Positions 17,891 through 26,385 of a stretch of 33,112 bases of DNA are shown here, piece after piece. The position numbers and the translations under genes were made by a program. Each line of letters opens with the position of its first letter. The first letter of the stretch is position 1. Origin of the DNA: Aeromicrobium flavum (lineage in GTDB: Bacteria > Actinomycetota > Actinomycetes > Propionibacteriales > Nocardioidaceae); assembly GCF_007992115.1 (NCBI RefSeq), contig NZ_BJZQ01000022.1, positions 1 to 33,112 of the forward strand, read 5' to 3'. The notes beneath the pieces are model-generated. The model was not told where the DNA came from. It saw only the letters and a program-made list of their open reading frames with translations, and ran no database searches.

Positions 17891-20083
17891 ATGACCACAA
17901 CCGACGCGGTGCGCTACGAGGTCGAGAACGGCATCGTCACGCTGACGATCGACGATCCGAACCAGAGCGCCAACACGATGAACGAGACCTACCGCGCCTC
18001 CATGGAGGCCGCGGTCGACCGTCTCGCCGACGAGATCGCCCAGGACGGCGACTCAATCAAGGGCGTCGTCGTCACCAGCGCGAAGAAGACCTTCTTCGCC
18101 GGCGGCGACCTCAAGCTCATGACCCAGGCCACCCCGGCCGACGCCCAGCAGCTCTTCGAGAACGTCGAGTCGATCAAGGCCACGCTGCGCAAGCTGGAGA
18201 AGATCGGCAAGCCGGTCGTCGCGGCCATCAACGGCGCCGCGCTCGGTGGCGGCCTCGAGATCGCGCTGGCCTGCCACCACCGCATCGCGGCGGAGGGTCG
18301 CTACGAGATCGGCCTGCCCGAGGTCTCGCTGGGCCTGCTGCCCGGCGGCGGCGGCGTCACCCGCACGACGCGCATGTTCGGCATCCAGGACGCGCTGATG
18401 AACGTCCTGCTGCAGGGCCAGCGCAACAAGCCCGAGAAGGCGCTCAAGATCGGCCTGATCGACGAGATCGTCCCCGCGAACGAGCTGCTGGTCGCCGCTC
18501 GCGCGTGGGTCGAGTCGAACGCCGGCAACGAGGAAGCGGCCTCGCAGCCGTGGGACCGTCCCGGCTACAAGATCCCCGGCGGCGCGCCGAGCAACCCGAA
18601 GCTCGCGGCGTTCCTGCCCAGCTTCCCGGCCAACCTCAAGAAGCAGCTCAAGGGTGCGCCGTACATCGCGCCGCGCCACATCATGAGCGCCGTCGTCGAG
18701 GGTGCGCAGGTCGACTTCGACACCGCCAGCCGGATCGAGTCGCGCTACCTGGTCAACCTGCTCATCGGCCAGCAGTTCAAGAACATGACGCAGGCGTTCT
18801 TCTTCGACCTCGGCGCCATCAACGCCGGCGGCTCGCGGCCGGACGGCATCGCTGAGCGCAAGGCCGAGAAGCTGGCCGTCCTCGGCGCCGGCATGATGGG
18901 CGCGGGCATCGCCTACGAGGCGGCTCGCGCCGGCATCGAGGTCGTGCTCAAGGACATCAGTGTCGAGGCCGCCGAGAAGGGCAAGGACTACTCGGTCAAG
19001 CTGCTCGACAAGCAGGTCCAGCGCGGCCGCCTGACCGAGGAGAAGAAGGACGAGATCCTCGCCCGCATCCAGCCGACGGCCGAGTACGCCGACCTGAAGG
19101 GCTGCGACTTCGTCGTCGAGGCCGTCTTCGAGTCGGTCGAGCTGAAGCACAGCGTCTTCGGTGAGCTCGAGCCCATCGTCAACGGCGATGCGCTGCTCGG
19201 CTCGAACACGTCGACGCTGCCGATCACGATCCTGTCCGAGGGCGTCCAGCGTCCCGAGGACTTCATTGGCATCCACTTCTTCAGCCCGGTCGACAAGATG
19301 CAGCTCGTCGAGATCATCGTGGGCGAGAAGACGTCGGACGAGGCCCTGGCCCGTGCGATCGACTTCACCAAGCAGATCCGCAAGATCCCGATCGTCGTCA
19401 ACGACAGCCGCGGCTTCTTCACCTCGCGCGTGTTCGGCACGCTCGTCATGGAGGGTGTCGAGATGCTGGCCGAGGGCGTCGACCCGGTCACGATCGAGCG
19501 CGCCGCGCAGCTGGCCGGCTTCCCGGGCCAGCCGCTGGCGATGTCCGACGAGGTCTCGCTGACGCTGCAGCAGAAGATCGACAAGGAGGCCCGCAAGGCC
19601 GCCGCCGCCGAGGGCAAGGAGCTGCCCGTCACGAAGGCACTCGAGGTCGCCAACAAGATGGTCGAGCTCGGTCGCCCGGGCAAGGCCGCCGGGGCCGGCT
19701 TCTACGAGTACCCCGAGGGCGGCAAGAAGTTCCTGTGGCCCGAGCTGTGGAACCTGTTCGTCAAGGACGACGCCGACGTCCCGCTCGAGGACATCAAGGA
19801 GCGCCTGACGTTCATCATGGCCGTGGAGACGATCCGCTGCTACGAGGAGGGCGTCATCCGCCAGGTGGCCGACGCCAACATTGGCTCCATCTTCGGCATC
19901 GGCTTCCCGCCGGTCCACGGTGGTGCGCTGCAGTACGTCAACGGCTACGAGTCCGCCGCGGGCGAGATCGGCGTCAAGGCGTTCGCCGAGCGCGCCCAGG
20001 AGCTGGCCGAGAAGTACGGCGAGCGGTTCACGCCGCCGGCCCTGCTGCTGGAGAAGGCCGAGAAGGGCGAGAAGTTCGCCTGA
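17891..20083 (+). CDS. fadB: Enoyl-CoA hydratase/3-hydroxyacyl-CoA dehydrogenase fusion
   Basis: The 730-residue alpha subunit of the beta-oxidation complex, hydrating trans-2-enoyl-CoA and oxidising the product with NAD+. The N-terminal crotonase domain (1-300) has the oxyanion segments TFFAGGDLKLM and NGAALGGGLEIALACHHRI, and the catalytic acid region GLPEVSLGLLPGGGGVTR. The NAD-binding dehydrogenase domain begins LAVLGAGMMGAG (GxGxxG at 332-337). It continues with SNTSTLPIT, FIGIHFFSPVDKMQLVEII (catalytic His) and VVNDSRGFFTSRVF. Two C-terminal helical dimerisation domains follow. The ATG at 17891 has AAGGA 7 nt upstream. The transcript ends at the 18-bp hairpin at 20096-20137. Confidence 0.96.
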   Translation: MTTTDAVRYEVENGIVTLTIDDPNQSANTMNETYRASMEAAVDRLADEIAQDGDSIKGVVVTSAKKTFFAGGDLKLMTQATPADAQQLFENVESIKATLRKLEKIGKPVVAAINGAALGGGLEIALACHHRIAAEGRYEIGLPEVSLGLLPGGGGVTRTTRMFGIQDALMNVLLQGQRNKPEKALKIGLIDEIVPANELLVAARAWVESNAGNEEAASQPWDRPGYKIPGGAPSNPKLAAFLPSFPANLKKQLKGAPYIAPRHIMSAVVEGAQVDFDTASRIESRYLVNLLIGQQFKNMTQAFFFDLGAINAGGSRPDGIAERKAEKLAVLGAGMMGAGIAYEAARAGIEVVLKDISVEAAEKGKDYSVKLLDKQVQRGRLTEEKKDEILARIQPTAEYADLKGCDFVVEAVFESVELKHSVFGELEPIVNGDALLGSNTSTLPITILSEGVQRPEDFIGIHFFSPVDKMQLVEIIVGEKTSDEALARAIDFTKQIRKIPIVVNDSRGFFTSRVFGTLVMEGVEMLAEGVDPVTIERAAQLAGFPGQPLAMSDEVSLTLQQKIDKEARKAAAAEGKELPVTKALEVANKMVELGRPGKAAGAGFYEYPEGGKKFLWPELWNLFVKDDADVPLEDIKERLTFIMAVETIRCYEEGVIRQVADANIGSIFGIGFPPVHGGALQYVNGYESAAGEIGVKAFAERAQELAEKYGERFTPPALLLEKAEKGEKFA

Positions 20084-20095
20084 TCCGCCATGGCC

Positions 20096-20137
20096 ACGAC
20101 GAAGCCCCGGTCCCCTGCTGGACCGGGGCTTCGTCGT
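20096..20137 (+). terminator. fadAB terminator hairpin
   Basis: A perfect 18-bp stem: ACGACGAAGCCCCGGTCC (20096-20113) pairs with 20120-20137 across a 6-nt loop (CCTGCT). It starts 12 nt after the fadB stop. There is no T-run, but the long GC stem is typical of actinobacterial terminators. Confidence 0.85.
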
Positions 20138-20145
20138 CGGTCATG

Positions 20146-20167
20146 TGACATTCGAGGTGTGACATTG
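20146..20167. repeat. Direct repeat of TGACATT, degenerate operator candidate
   Basis: TGTGACATT occurs twice with a 14-nt step, giving TGACA at 20146-20150 and again at 20160-20164. Read as TGACA-N7-TGTGA (20146-20162) it is one base from the operator found at three other sites. It follows the fadAB terminator and precedes the aldose epimerase gene by about 60 nt. Significance is uncertain. Confidence 0.25.
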
Positions 20168-20212
20168 CAGACGATGCGTCGATTCACCGTGCGAGACAGG
20201 GCTCGCTCTGCC

Positions 20213-20218
20213 TAACGT
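20213..20218 (+). promoter_or_regulatory. -10 box TAACGT, leaderless promoter of the aldose epimerase gene
   Basis: TAACGT precedes the ATG at 20225 by 6 nt, with no ribosome binding site. The -35 region is weak (TGCGAG at 20190-20195, 17 nt upstream). Confidence 0.5.
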
Positions 20219-20224
20219 CAGCAC

Positions 20225-21091
20225 ATGACCTCCTCGATCGTCGCGCGTGGTGAGAAGATCTCGGTCACCATCCGCCACCACGGCGCCGAGCCGGTGTCGA
20301 TCCGCGACGAGGACGGTCACGAGTACCTCTGGTCCGGTGACGAGCCGTGGAAGCGCCGCGCGCCGGTCCTGTTCCCCGTGATCTGCCGGGTGCCGGACGA
20401 TCGCATCCGCGTGGGCGACGAGACGTTCCCGATGATGCAGCACGGGTTCGCTCGCGACCGCCAGTGGACGGTCGTCGACAGCGCCAACGACCGCGTCTCG
20501 CTCGTGCTCGTCGCCGACGACGAGACCCGGAAGCACTTCCCGTACGACTTCGCGCTGGCCGCCACCTACGTCGCCCAGGGCCGCAGCCTCACCACGCACT
20601 ACACGGTCGAGAACCGCGGCGACGAGCCGATGCCGTTCTCCCTGGGTGCCCACCCGGCCTTCGTGTGGCCGCTCGAGGAGGACCAGCCCCGCTCGATGCA
20701 CCAGGTGCGGTTCGACGAGCCCGAGACGGCACCGGTGCGTCGCGTCGCCGACAACCTGCTCACGGACGAGCGCTTCGACAACCCCGCGTGGGACCGCGTC
20801 ATGACCCTCAACGACGCGTGGTTCGACGACGGTGCCGTGATCATGACCGAGGTCGCCAGCAACGGCCTCGTCTACTCCTCCGGCCACGGCCGCGCGGTGC
20901 GGCTGACCTGGGAGGGATTCACCGGGATCACCCTGTGGTCGGTGCCCGGCGCCCGGTTCGTGTGCATCGAGCCGTGGCGCGGCCAGCCCGCCGACGCCGA
21001 CTTCGTCGGAGACTTCGCCGGCAAGCCCGGCAACGTCGTGCTGGCGCCCGGCGCCCGCGCGGAGCTCTCCTACAGCGTCGAGCTGCTCTGA
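20225..21091 (+). CDS. Aldose 1-epimerase family protein (LacX/galactose mutarotase-like)
   Basis: A 288-residue beta-sandwich protein of the galactose mutarotase superfamily, which interconverts alpha and beta anomers of sugars or hexose phosphates. Key segments are GAEPVSIRDEDGHEYLWSGD, APVLFPVICRV, the MQHGFARD motif with His, and SLGAHPAFVWPL carrying the second catalytic His. A late acidic residue in VCIEPWRG is the probable catalytic base. This sequence order follows the LacX-like group rather than GalM. It has a private leaderless promoter and lies between fadB and a convergent permease gene, with which it overlaps by 22 nt. Its substrate is not evident; no sugar pathway adjoins it. 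Confidence 0.9.
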   Translation: MTSSIVARGEKISVTIRHHGAEPVSIRDEDGHEYLWSGDEPWKRRAPVLFPVICRVPDDRIRVGDETFPMMQHGFARDRQWTVVDSANDRVSLVLVADDETRKHFPYDFALAATYVAQGRSLTTHYTVENRGDEPMPFSLGAHPAFVWPLEEDQPRSMHQVRFDEPETAPVRRVADNLLTDERFDNPAWDRVMTLNDAWFDDGAVIMTEVASNGLVYSSGHGRAVRLTWEGFTGITLWSVPGARFVCIEPWRGQPADADFVGDFAGKPGNVVLAPGARAELSYSVELL

Positions 21092-22527
21092 CCGAGCCGC
21101 GCGTGCCTGCGGCCGTACGCCGCGTAGATGACCACGCCGAGCACCATCCAGATCGCGAAGCGCTCCCACGTCAGCAGGGAGAGGTTCAGCATCAGCCAGA
21201 TGCACGTGAGGATCGAGCCGCCCGCCACCAGCGGCGCCGCCGGGACGCGGAACGCGCGCTCGAGATCGGGCCGGGTGCGGCGCAGGATCAGCACGCCCGC
21301 TGAGACGAGGACGAACGCGAAGAGCGTGCCGATGCTGACGAGGTGACTGAGCTCGGCCAGCGGCACGAAGCCCGCGAGGATCGCGACGAAGACCGTGGTG
21401 ATGATCGTGATCCGGTGCGGGGTGCCGTACTTCGGGTGCACCTTCGCCAGCTGGCGCGGCAGGAGTCCGTCCCGGCACATCGCGAACAGGATGCGCGACT
21501 GGCCCAGCAGCAGCACCAGGATCGTCGTGGTCATGCCGGCCACGGCACCCAGCGAGATGAGGTTGGCCGCCCACTCGATCCCGTTCGCCGAGAACGCCTC
21601 GGCCAGCGGCGCGCCGGTGTTCATGCGGTCGTCGGAGTAGTTCAGCATGCCGGTGATCACGAACGACACGGCCATGTAGAGCACGGTGCAGATAATCAGC
21701 GAGCCGAGGATGCCCCGGGGCACGTCGCGCTGCGGGTTCTTGGTCTCCTCGGCCGTGGTGGCCACGACGTCGAAGCCGATGTAGCTGAAGAACACCACCG
21801 AGGCGGCGGCGACGATGCCCATGACGCCGAAGGCCGTCGGCGCCATCCCGAAGACCGCCTGGAGCAGGGGCTGGTCGGCGCCCTTGGCCAGCTCGGCCGG
21901 CTCGGCGTCTGGGATGAACGGCCGGTAGTTGGCGGCCTTGACGTAGAACAGGCCGGCGACCACGACGAAGAGCACGACGCTGACCTTGATCAGCACGAAC
22001 ACGCTCGTGACCGAGCTGGAGAGCTTGGTGCCGGCGATGACGAGGAAGGACAGCAGCACCACGATCGCGATCGCCGCGACGTCGACGACCGCCTGGTCGC
22101 CCGCCACCTGGGTGGGCAGCTCCAGCAGCTCCTGCAGGTAGCCCGACCACCCCCGTGCCACGACCGCCGCGCCGAGCGCCAGCTCGAGCAGCAGGTCCCA
22201 GCCGATGATCCACGCGACGAACTCGCCGAGGGTCGCGTAGCTGAAGGTGTAGGCGCTGCCGGCGACGGGCACGGTGGCGGCGAACTCGGCGTAGCAGAGC
22301 GCCGCCAGCGCGCAGACCGCGCCGGCGATGAGGAAGCTGATGACGATCGCGGGGCCCGCGTGTTGGTGCGCCTCCTGGCCGGTCAGGACGAAGATGCCGG
22401 TGCCGATGATGACGCCGACGCCGAAGACCATGAGGTCCCGGGCGGAGAGCTCGCGCTTCAGCTGGTGCTCCGGCTCCTCGGTCTCGGCGATCGACTGTTC
22501 GATGCTCTTCGTCCGGAACAGGCTCAT
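21070..22527 (-). CDS. APC-family amino acid permease (cationic amino acid transporter type)
   Basis: A 485-residue inner-membrane permease of the amino acid-polyamine-organocation superfamily. The first helix carries the substrate-binding break: FGVGVIIGTGIFVLTGQEA. About 12 helices follow, with markers PVAGSAYTFSYATLGEFVAWIIGWDLLLE, VVFFSYIGFDVVATTAEETKNPQRDVP and AGMTTTILVLLLGQSRILFAMCRDGLLP. These motifs are those of the CAT/YfnA group. The start at 22527 opens MSLFRTKSIEQSI. CAGCAT 7 nt upstream could be a leaderless -10. It lies 59 nt downstream of a flavin oxidase on the same strand, with a hairpin in the gap. Substrate is not predictable beyond amino acid or amine. Confidence 0.93.
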   Translation of the reverse strand: MSLFRTKSIEQSIAETEEPEHQLKRELSARDLMVFGVGVIIGTGIFVLTGQEAHQHAGPAIVISFLIAGAVCALAALCYAEFAATVPVAGSAYTFSYATLGEFVAWIIGWDLLLELALGAAVVARGWSGYLQELLELPTQVAGDQAVVDVAAIAIVVLLSFLVIAGTKLSSSVTSVFVLIKVSVVLFVVVAGLFYVKAANYRPFIPDAEPAELAKGADQPLLQAVFGMAPTAFGVMGIVAAASVVFFSYIGFDVVATTAEETKNPQRDVPRGILGSLIICTVLYMAVSFVITGMLNYSDDRMNTGAPLAEAFSANGIEWAANLISLGAVAGMTTTILVLLLGQSRILFAMCRDGLLPRQLAKVHPKYGTPHRITIITTVFVAILAGFVPLAELSHLVSIGTLFAFVLVSAGVLILRRTRPDLERAFRVPAAPLVAGGSILTCIWLMLNLSLLTWERFAIWMVLGVVIYAAYGRRHARLGQSSSTL

Positions 22528-22546
22528 GGCCCCGATGCTGGACCCG

Positions 22547-22579
22547 CCGGGACGGGGCCGCAACCGCGTCCCGTCCCGG
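22547..22579 (-). terminator. Hairpin between flavin oxidase and permease genes
   Basis: Perfect 10-bp arms CCGGGACGGG (22547-22556) and CCCGTCCCGG (22570-22579) with a 13-nt loop lie between the oxidase stop and the permease start. It may attenuate or end the oxidase transcript. This leaves it unsettled whether the two genes form one operon. Confidence 0.5.
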
Positions 22580-22586
22580 CCGTGGA

Positions 22587-24008
22587 TCACCGGGTCGTCC
22601 GGCCCCTCTCGTGGAGGCGCGGGATCGCATGGTTGGCGACGAACACGCCGTCGGGGTCGACCGCCGAGCGGATCGCGGCCAGCCGGTCCCACGCGCCGTC
22701 CGCAAAGGCCGTGCGCGCGTCGGTGGGCTCCTCGGCGAAGTTGAGGTACGTCCGCCCGTTCGACCACGGTCCGAGCGCCGCGACCGCCTGGTCGGCGACG
22801 GCGGCGATCGCCGCACCGAGCTCCGGTGTCGGCGCCATGCCGCCGCACACGAAGGCGAACTCGCCCTCGAGGTGGGTCAGCGCGCCCGCGCCGTCCTGCG
22901 GTCGGCCGACGGCTCCGCCCAGCTGGCGCAGCTCGGCCACCATGACCGGCGTCTCGACGCCGGGGCCGAAGAGGGCCAGGAAGGCGTCCGCGCCCGCGTC
23001 GTCGAGCTCACGCAGCAAGGTCGAGCGCATGACGCCCGGCGCCGGCTCCTCCGGGTCCATGTGCAGGTGCACGAGGGTCTCGCTGGGCACCCGGCCGAAC
23101 GTGTCGAGCTCGGGCTCGAGCGCCCGCAGCGGCGCCAGGATGTCGCAGGCGCGCTCGTCGTCGGCCAGGACGGCGCCGTCGATCACGACGATCGTGCGGC
23201 CGCGGACGAAGTCGGGCACCTCGGGGACGGGGGGAACCCGCAGGACGCGCAGCGACGTCGTGACGTCGTCGGGCGCGACGGGAGCCCAGGCGCGCCACAT
23301 GTCGAGCACGCGCGGCGCCATCTCGACGTCCCAGATCATCATCCCGGCGTAGGCGGTGCTGACGTCGAACGCCCGGAACTCCAGCGCCGTGACGATGCCG
23401 AAGTTGCCGCCGCCGCCACGGACGGCCCAGAACAGGTCGGCGTGGTGCTGGTCGTCGGCCCGGACGAGGTCGCCGTCGGCGAGAACGATCTCGACCGCCG
23501 TGAGGCTGTTCGTCGCCAGCCCGAGCTTGCGGGCGTACCAGCCCAGGCCCCCGCCGAGGCTGTACCCCGCGATGCCGACGTCGACGGACGAGCCGTGCAG
23601 GACGGTGAGGCCGTGTGCGGCCGCGGCCTCCACGGCGGGCAGCCACACGGTGCCGCCGCCGACACGGACGATCCGCCGCTCGGTGTCGACGCTGACGTCG
23701 GTCAGCTCGCTCGTCCGGACGATCACGACGTCGTCGAGGCCGCCGGCCACGAGGGGCCCGGCGTTGTGGCCGGTGCTCTGCGGCGCGACCCGCAGGCCCG
23801 CGGCGTGCGCGGCGCGGACGATCCGGCTGACCTCGTCGGCGTCGCGCGGCACGGCGACCGCGGCAGGTCGCTGGTCGACGGCGAGGTTCCAGGCGGCTCG
23901 CGCGGTGTCGTACCTGGGGTCGCCGGGCAGGTGGACGGCTCCGTCGATCAGTCCGCGCAGGCGGTCGGCCGGGCGGTCGAGCTGGTCGAGGGTCTCAGAG
24001 ATGGACAC
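22587..24008 (-). CDS. FAD-dependent oxidase, BBE/6-hydroxynicotine oxidase-like, covalent flavin
   Basis: A 473-residue flavoprotein of the PCMH/vanillyl-alcohol oxidase fold. The FAD domain includes AVAVPRDADEVSRIV, then PQSTGHNAGPL. His81 there is the expected 8-alpha-histidyl flavin attachment residue. The next motif, GIAGYSLGGGLGWYARKLGL, has Ser rather than the Cys that makes the second covalent bond in berberine bridge enzyme, so a single bond is predicted. The C-terminal BBE element is NHAIPRLH. Such enzymes oxidise amines, alcohols or sugars using oxygen. The substrate here is unknown. Start is the GTG at 24008, with AAGGAG 7 nt upstream. The downstream amino acid permease suggests a nitrogenous substrate, which is only inference. 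Confidence 0.88.
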   Translation of the reverse strand: MSISETLDQLDRPADRLRGLIDGAVHLPGDPRYDTARAAWNLAVDQRPAAVAVPRDADEVSRIVRAAHAAGLRVAPQSTGHNAGPLVAGGLDDVVIVRTSELTDVSVDTERRIVRVGGGTVWLPAVEAAAAHGLTVLHGSSVDVGIAGYSLGGGLGWYARKLGLATNSLTAVEIVLADGDLVRADDQHHADLFWAVRGGGGNFGIVTALEFRAFDVSTAYAGMMIWDVEMAPRVLDMWRAWAPVAPDDVTTSLRVLRVPPVPEVPDFVRGRTIVVIDGAVLADDERACDILAPLRALEPELDTFGRVPSETLVHLHMDPEEPAPGVMRSTLLRELDDAGADAFLALFGPGVETPVMVAELRQLGGAVGRPQDGAGALTHLEGEFAFVCGGMAPTPELGAAIAAVADQAVAALGPWSNGRTYLNFAEEPTDARTAFADGAWDRLAAIRSAVDPDGVFVANHAIPRLHERGRTTR

Positions 24009-24039
24009 GCTGGTGCTCCTTGGTGGGGGGATGGCTTCC

Positions 24040-24065
24040 GGTCCCCGAGAGCGCGCCCGGGGACC
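24040..24065. terminator. Hairpin in the MMPL/oxidase intergenic region
   Basis: Perfect 8-bp arms GGTCCCCG (24040-24047) and CGGGGACC (24058-24065) with a 10-nt loop. It lies 80 nt past the MMPL stop on the far side from that gene's end, upstream of the oxidase start. Its role could be termination or control of the oxidase gene. The strand is ambiguous. Confidence 0.4.
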
Positions 24066-24077
24066 GCTGATACGAGC

Positions 24078-24095
24078 CGGGATCGACAGATCCCG
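24078..24095. promoter_or_regulatory. Palindrome CGGGATC-N4-GATCCCG, candidate operator
   Basis: A perfect 7-bp dyad around GACA lies 70 nt upstream of the oxidase GTG. A third CGGGATC half-site lies about 25 nt further on (near 24118-24126), still in the intergenic region. Two or more half-sites around a compact dyad suggest a TetR- or LacI-sized site controlling the oxidase gene. No regulator is encoded nearby. Confidence 0.4.
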
Positions 24096-24145
24096 CCGGC
24101 CGCGCGGGGGCGCGACCAGCGGGATCCGGGGAGGGTGACGGGGTG

Positions 24146-26245
24146 TCAGCGGGACGGGACGAGGCTGGGCTCGCCGCCCTCGACGTCCACCTGCGGCAGG
24201 GCGCGGTCGAGCCACGCCGGGAGCCACCAGTTCCATCGCCCGAGGAGGGTCATCGTGGCGGGCACGAGGATCATCCGCACGATCGTGGCGTCGAGGAACA
24301 CGGCCGTGGCCATGCCGACGCCGAGCATCTTGACGACCAGGTCGCCCTCGGAGGCGAACCCGAGGAACACGACGACCATGATGGCCGCGGCGGCCGTGAT
24401 GACCTTGCCCGAGGCCGACAGGCCGTGCACGACGCTGCCGGTGGGGTCGCCGGTGTCGAGCCACTTCTCACGGATGCGGCTCAGCAGGAACACCTCGTAG
24501 TCCATCGAGAGGCCGAACAGGATCGCGAAGATCAGGATCGGCACCCAGCTGGACACCGGTGCCGCGTGGTCGATCCCGAGCAGGCTCGCGCCCCAGCCCC
24601 ACTGGAACACCGCCGTCATGACGCCGTACGCGGCGCCGATCGACAGCAGGTTCATGGCGGCCGCCTTCAGCGGGATCACCACGGACCGGAACACCAGCAT
24701 CAGCAGCACGACCGACACCGCCACGACGAACCCGATCACGAGCCACAGCCGGTGCGACAGCATCTCGGCGATGTCGGCGAACAGCGGGGTCTGTCCGGTG
24801 ACCTCGACCCCGGCGGGCAGGTCGGCACGCAGGTCCTCGACGAGGTCGGAGGTGCGGGCGTCGGCCGGCCCGAACGCCGGCTCGGCCGTCAGCACGGACA
24901 CCGCGCCGTCGGGCGAGGTGACAGCCGGCGAGACGGACACCAGGTCGTCGTTGCCGATGAGCGTGCCGCTGATCGCGGTCACCCGGGACGGGGAGACCGT
25001 GGCGTGGTCGACGACCACGGTGATCGGCCCGTTGGCTCCCGGCCCGAACGCTTCGGCCGTCAGGTCGTACGCGCGCCGCGTGGTGGCCTCGGTGGTCTGG
25101 CTGCCGTCGTCCTGGGGCCACGTGCGCATGTCGAGCACGGGAGCGGCCAGGGCAATCATCACCGTCGTGCCGAGCAGCGCCCACAGCACCGGGCGTCGCG
25201 TGACGCGCTCGGCCCAGCGGGCCGTCAGCGGCCGCGCGGTGGGTGCCTGCCCGCGGCGCAGTCCGCGGGCCAGCACCCTGCGCCCGGCGAACCGGCACAG
25301 CACGGGCACGAGCGTCAGGGCCGTGAGCATGACGGCGACGACCGCGATCGCGGTGGCCCAGCCGAACGTCGAGAACGTCGGCAGACCCGCCAGGCCGAGG
25401 CCCAGCAACGAGATCAGCACGGTCAGCGACGCGAACACGACCGACCGGCCGGCGGTCGCCAGGCTGCGCCCCGCGGCCTCCTCGACGGCGTGACCCTGGG
25501 CGAGGAACTCGGCGTGCCGGCTCACCAGCAGCAGGGCGTAGTCGATGCCCACGCCGAGGCCCACCATCGACGCGACCATGGGGGCCGAGGTCGAGACGTC
25601 CGTCGTGGCGGCCAGCAGGGTGATGCCGGCCGATCCGGCCGCGAGTCCGGCGACCGCCACCAGCACGGGCAGGCCCGCGACGACGGCGGAGCCGAACGCG
25701 ATCAGCAGGATCAGCAGGGCCGCGCCGACGCCGATGAGTTCGCCGTAGCCCTTGATGGGGGCGCTGGCGGTCGACGGCTGGTCGCCGCCGAGCTCGACCT
25801 GGTACCCGGCGTCGCGGGTGGCCTCGACGGCCTGTTCGAGGGGCTCGACGTCGCCCATCAGGTCGGGGTGGGTGACCTCGGCGTCGTAGGCCAGGTGCAC
25901 CACGGCGGTGTGGCCGTCGTCGCTGACCCGGGGCGGGCTCACCCGAGCGACGTGCGCCACGTCCTGCAGCCGCTCGCCGAGCGAGGCCAGGACGGGCTCC
26001 GCGAGGGGGCGATCGTCGTGCACGACGATGTTCGCCGATGCGTTGCCGGCGTCGGGGAGGTGGTCGCGCAGCAGCTCGATCCCGCGCTGGGACTCGGCGC
26101 CGGGCACGTTCCAGTCGTCCTGGGTGGAGCCGCCGAACGTGGCGGCGGCGGCGAACACGCAGGCCGCGACGACCAGCCAGCCGGCGAGGGTGCGCCACGG
26201 GTGCAGGGCCGTCGTGCGGCCCCATCGGTACAAGAGGGGGGACAT
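24146..26245 (-). CDS. MMPL-family RND exporter
   Basis: A 699-residue inner-membrane transporter, half the size of mycobacterial MmpL proteins but normal for actinobacterial MMPL/YdfJ members. It has two repeats: an N-terminal helix (about 15-35), an outer-facing domain (36-165) and five helices, then the second repeat. Proton-relay segments are present as VGLGVGIDYALLLVSRHAEF in the first half and LFGLSMDYEVFLLSRIREKW in the second, each with the conserved Asp-Tyr. The ATG at 26245 has GAAGGAA about 10 nt upstream. Family members export lipids or drugs by proton exchange. The substrate is unknown. It is followed by the flavin oxidase and preceded by an SDR gene on the same strand, without overlaps. 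Confidence 0.92.
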   Translation of the reverse strand: MSPLLYRWGRTTALHPWRTLAGWLVVAACVFAAAATFGGSTQDDWNVPGAESQRGIELLRDHLPDAGNASANIVVHDDRPLAEPVLASLGERLQDVAHVARVSPPRVSDDGHTAVVHLAYDAEVTHPDLMGDVEPLEQAVEATRDAGYQVELGGDQPSTASAPIKGYGELIGVGAALLILLIAFGSAVVAGLPVLVAVAGLAAGSAGITLLAATTDVSTSAPMVASMVGLGVGIDYALLLVSRHAEFLAQGHAVEEAAGRSLATAGRSVVFASLTVLISLLGLGLAGLPTFSTFGWATAIAVVAVMLTALTLVPVLCRFAGRRVLARGLRRGQAPTARPLTARWAERVTRRPVLWALLGTTVMIALAAPVLDMRTWPQDDGSQTTEATTRRAYDLTAEAFGPGANGPITVVVDHATVSPSRVTAISGTLIGNDDLVSVSPAVTSPDGAVSVLTAEPAFGPADARTSDLVEDLRADLPAGVEVTGQTPLFADIAEMLSHRLWLVIGFVVAVSVVLLMLVFRSVVIPLKAAAMNLLSIGAAYGVMTAVFQWGWGASLLGIDHAAPVSSWVPILIFAILFGLSMDYEVFLLSRIREKWLDTGDPTGSVVHGLSASGKVITAAAAIMVVVFLGFASEGDLVVKMLGVGMATAVFLDATIVRMILVPATMTLLGRWNWWLPAWLDRALPQVDVEGGEPSLVPSR

Positions 26246-26325
26246 GCTGTCTCGGTTCCTTCGGGCAGACGTTCCGTCCCACCGGAGCCGGTCCGAGACC
26301 TTGCGCCCGACGCGGTGGTGACGTG

Positions 26326-26341
26326 GTGCCCGTGCGGGCAC
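26326..26341. terminator. Short palindromic hairpin between SDR and MMPL genes
   Basis: GTGCCCG-TG-CGGGCAC is a perfect 7-bp dyad in the 140-nt gap downstream of the SDR gene and upstream of MMPL. With only 2 nt in the middle it may be an operator for MMPL rather than a terminator. Nothing else is seen in the gap. Confidence 0.35.
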
Positions 26342-26385
26342 GCCCTCCCCATGAACCGCTGGTGCTCGTCCTGATACCCCGCCGC

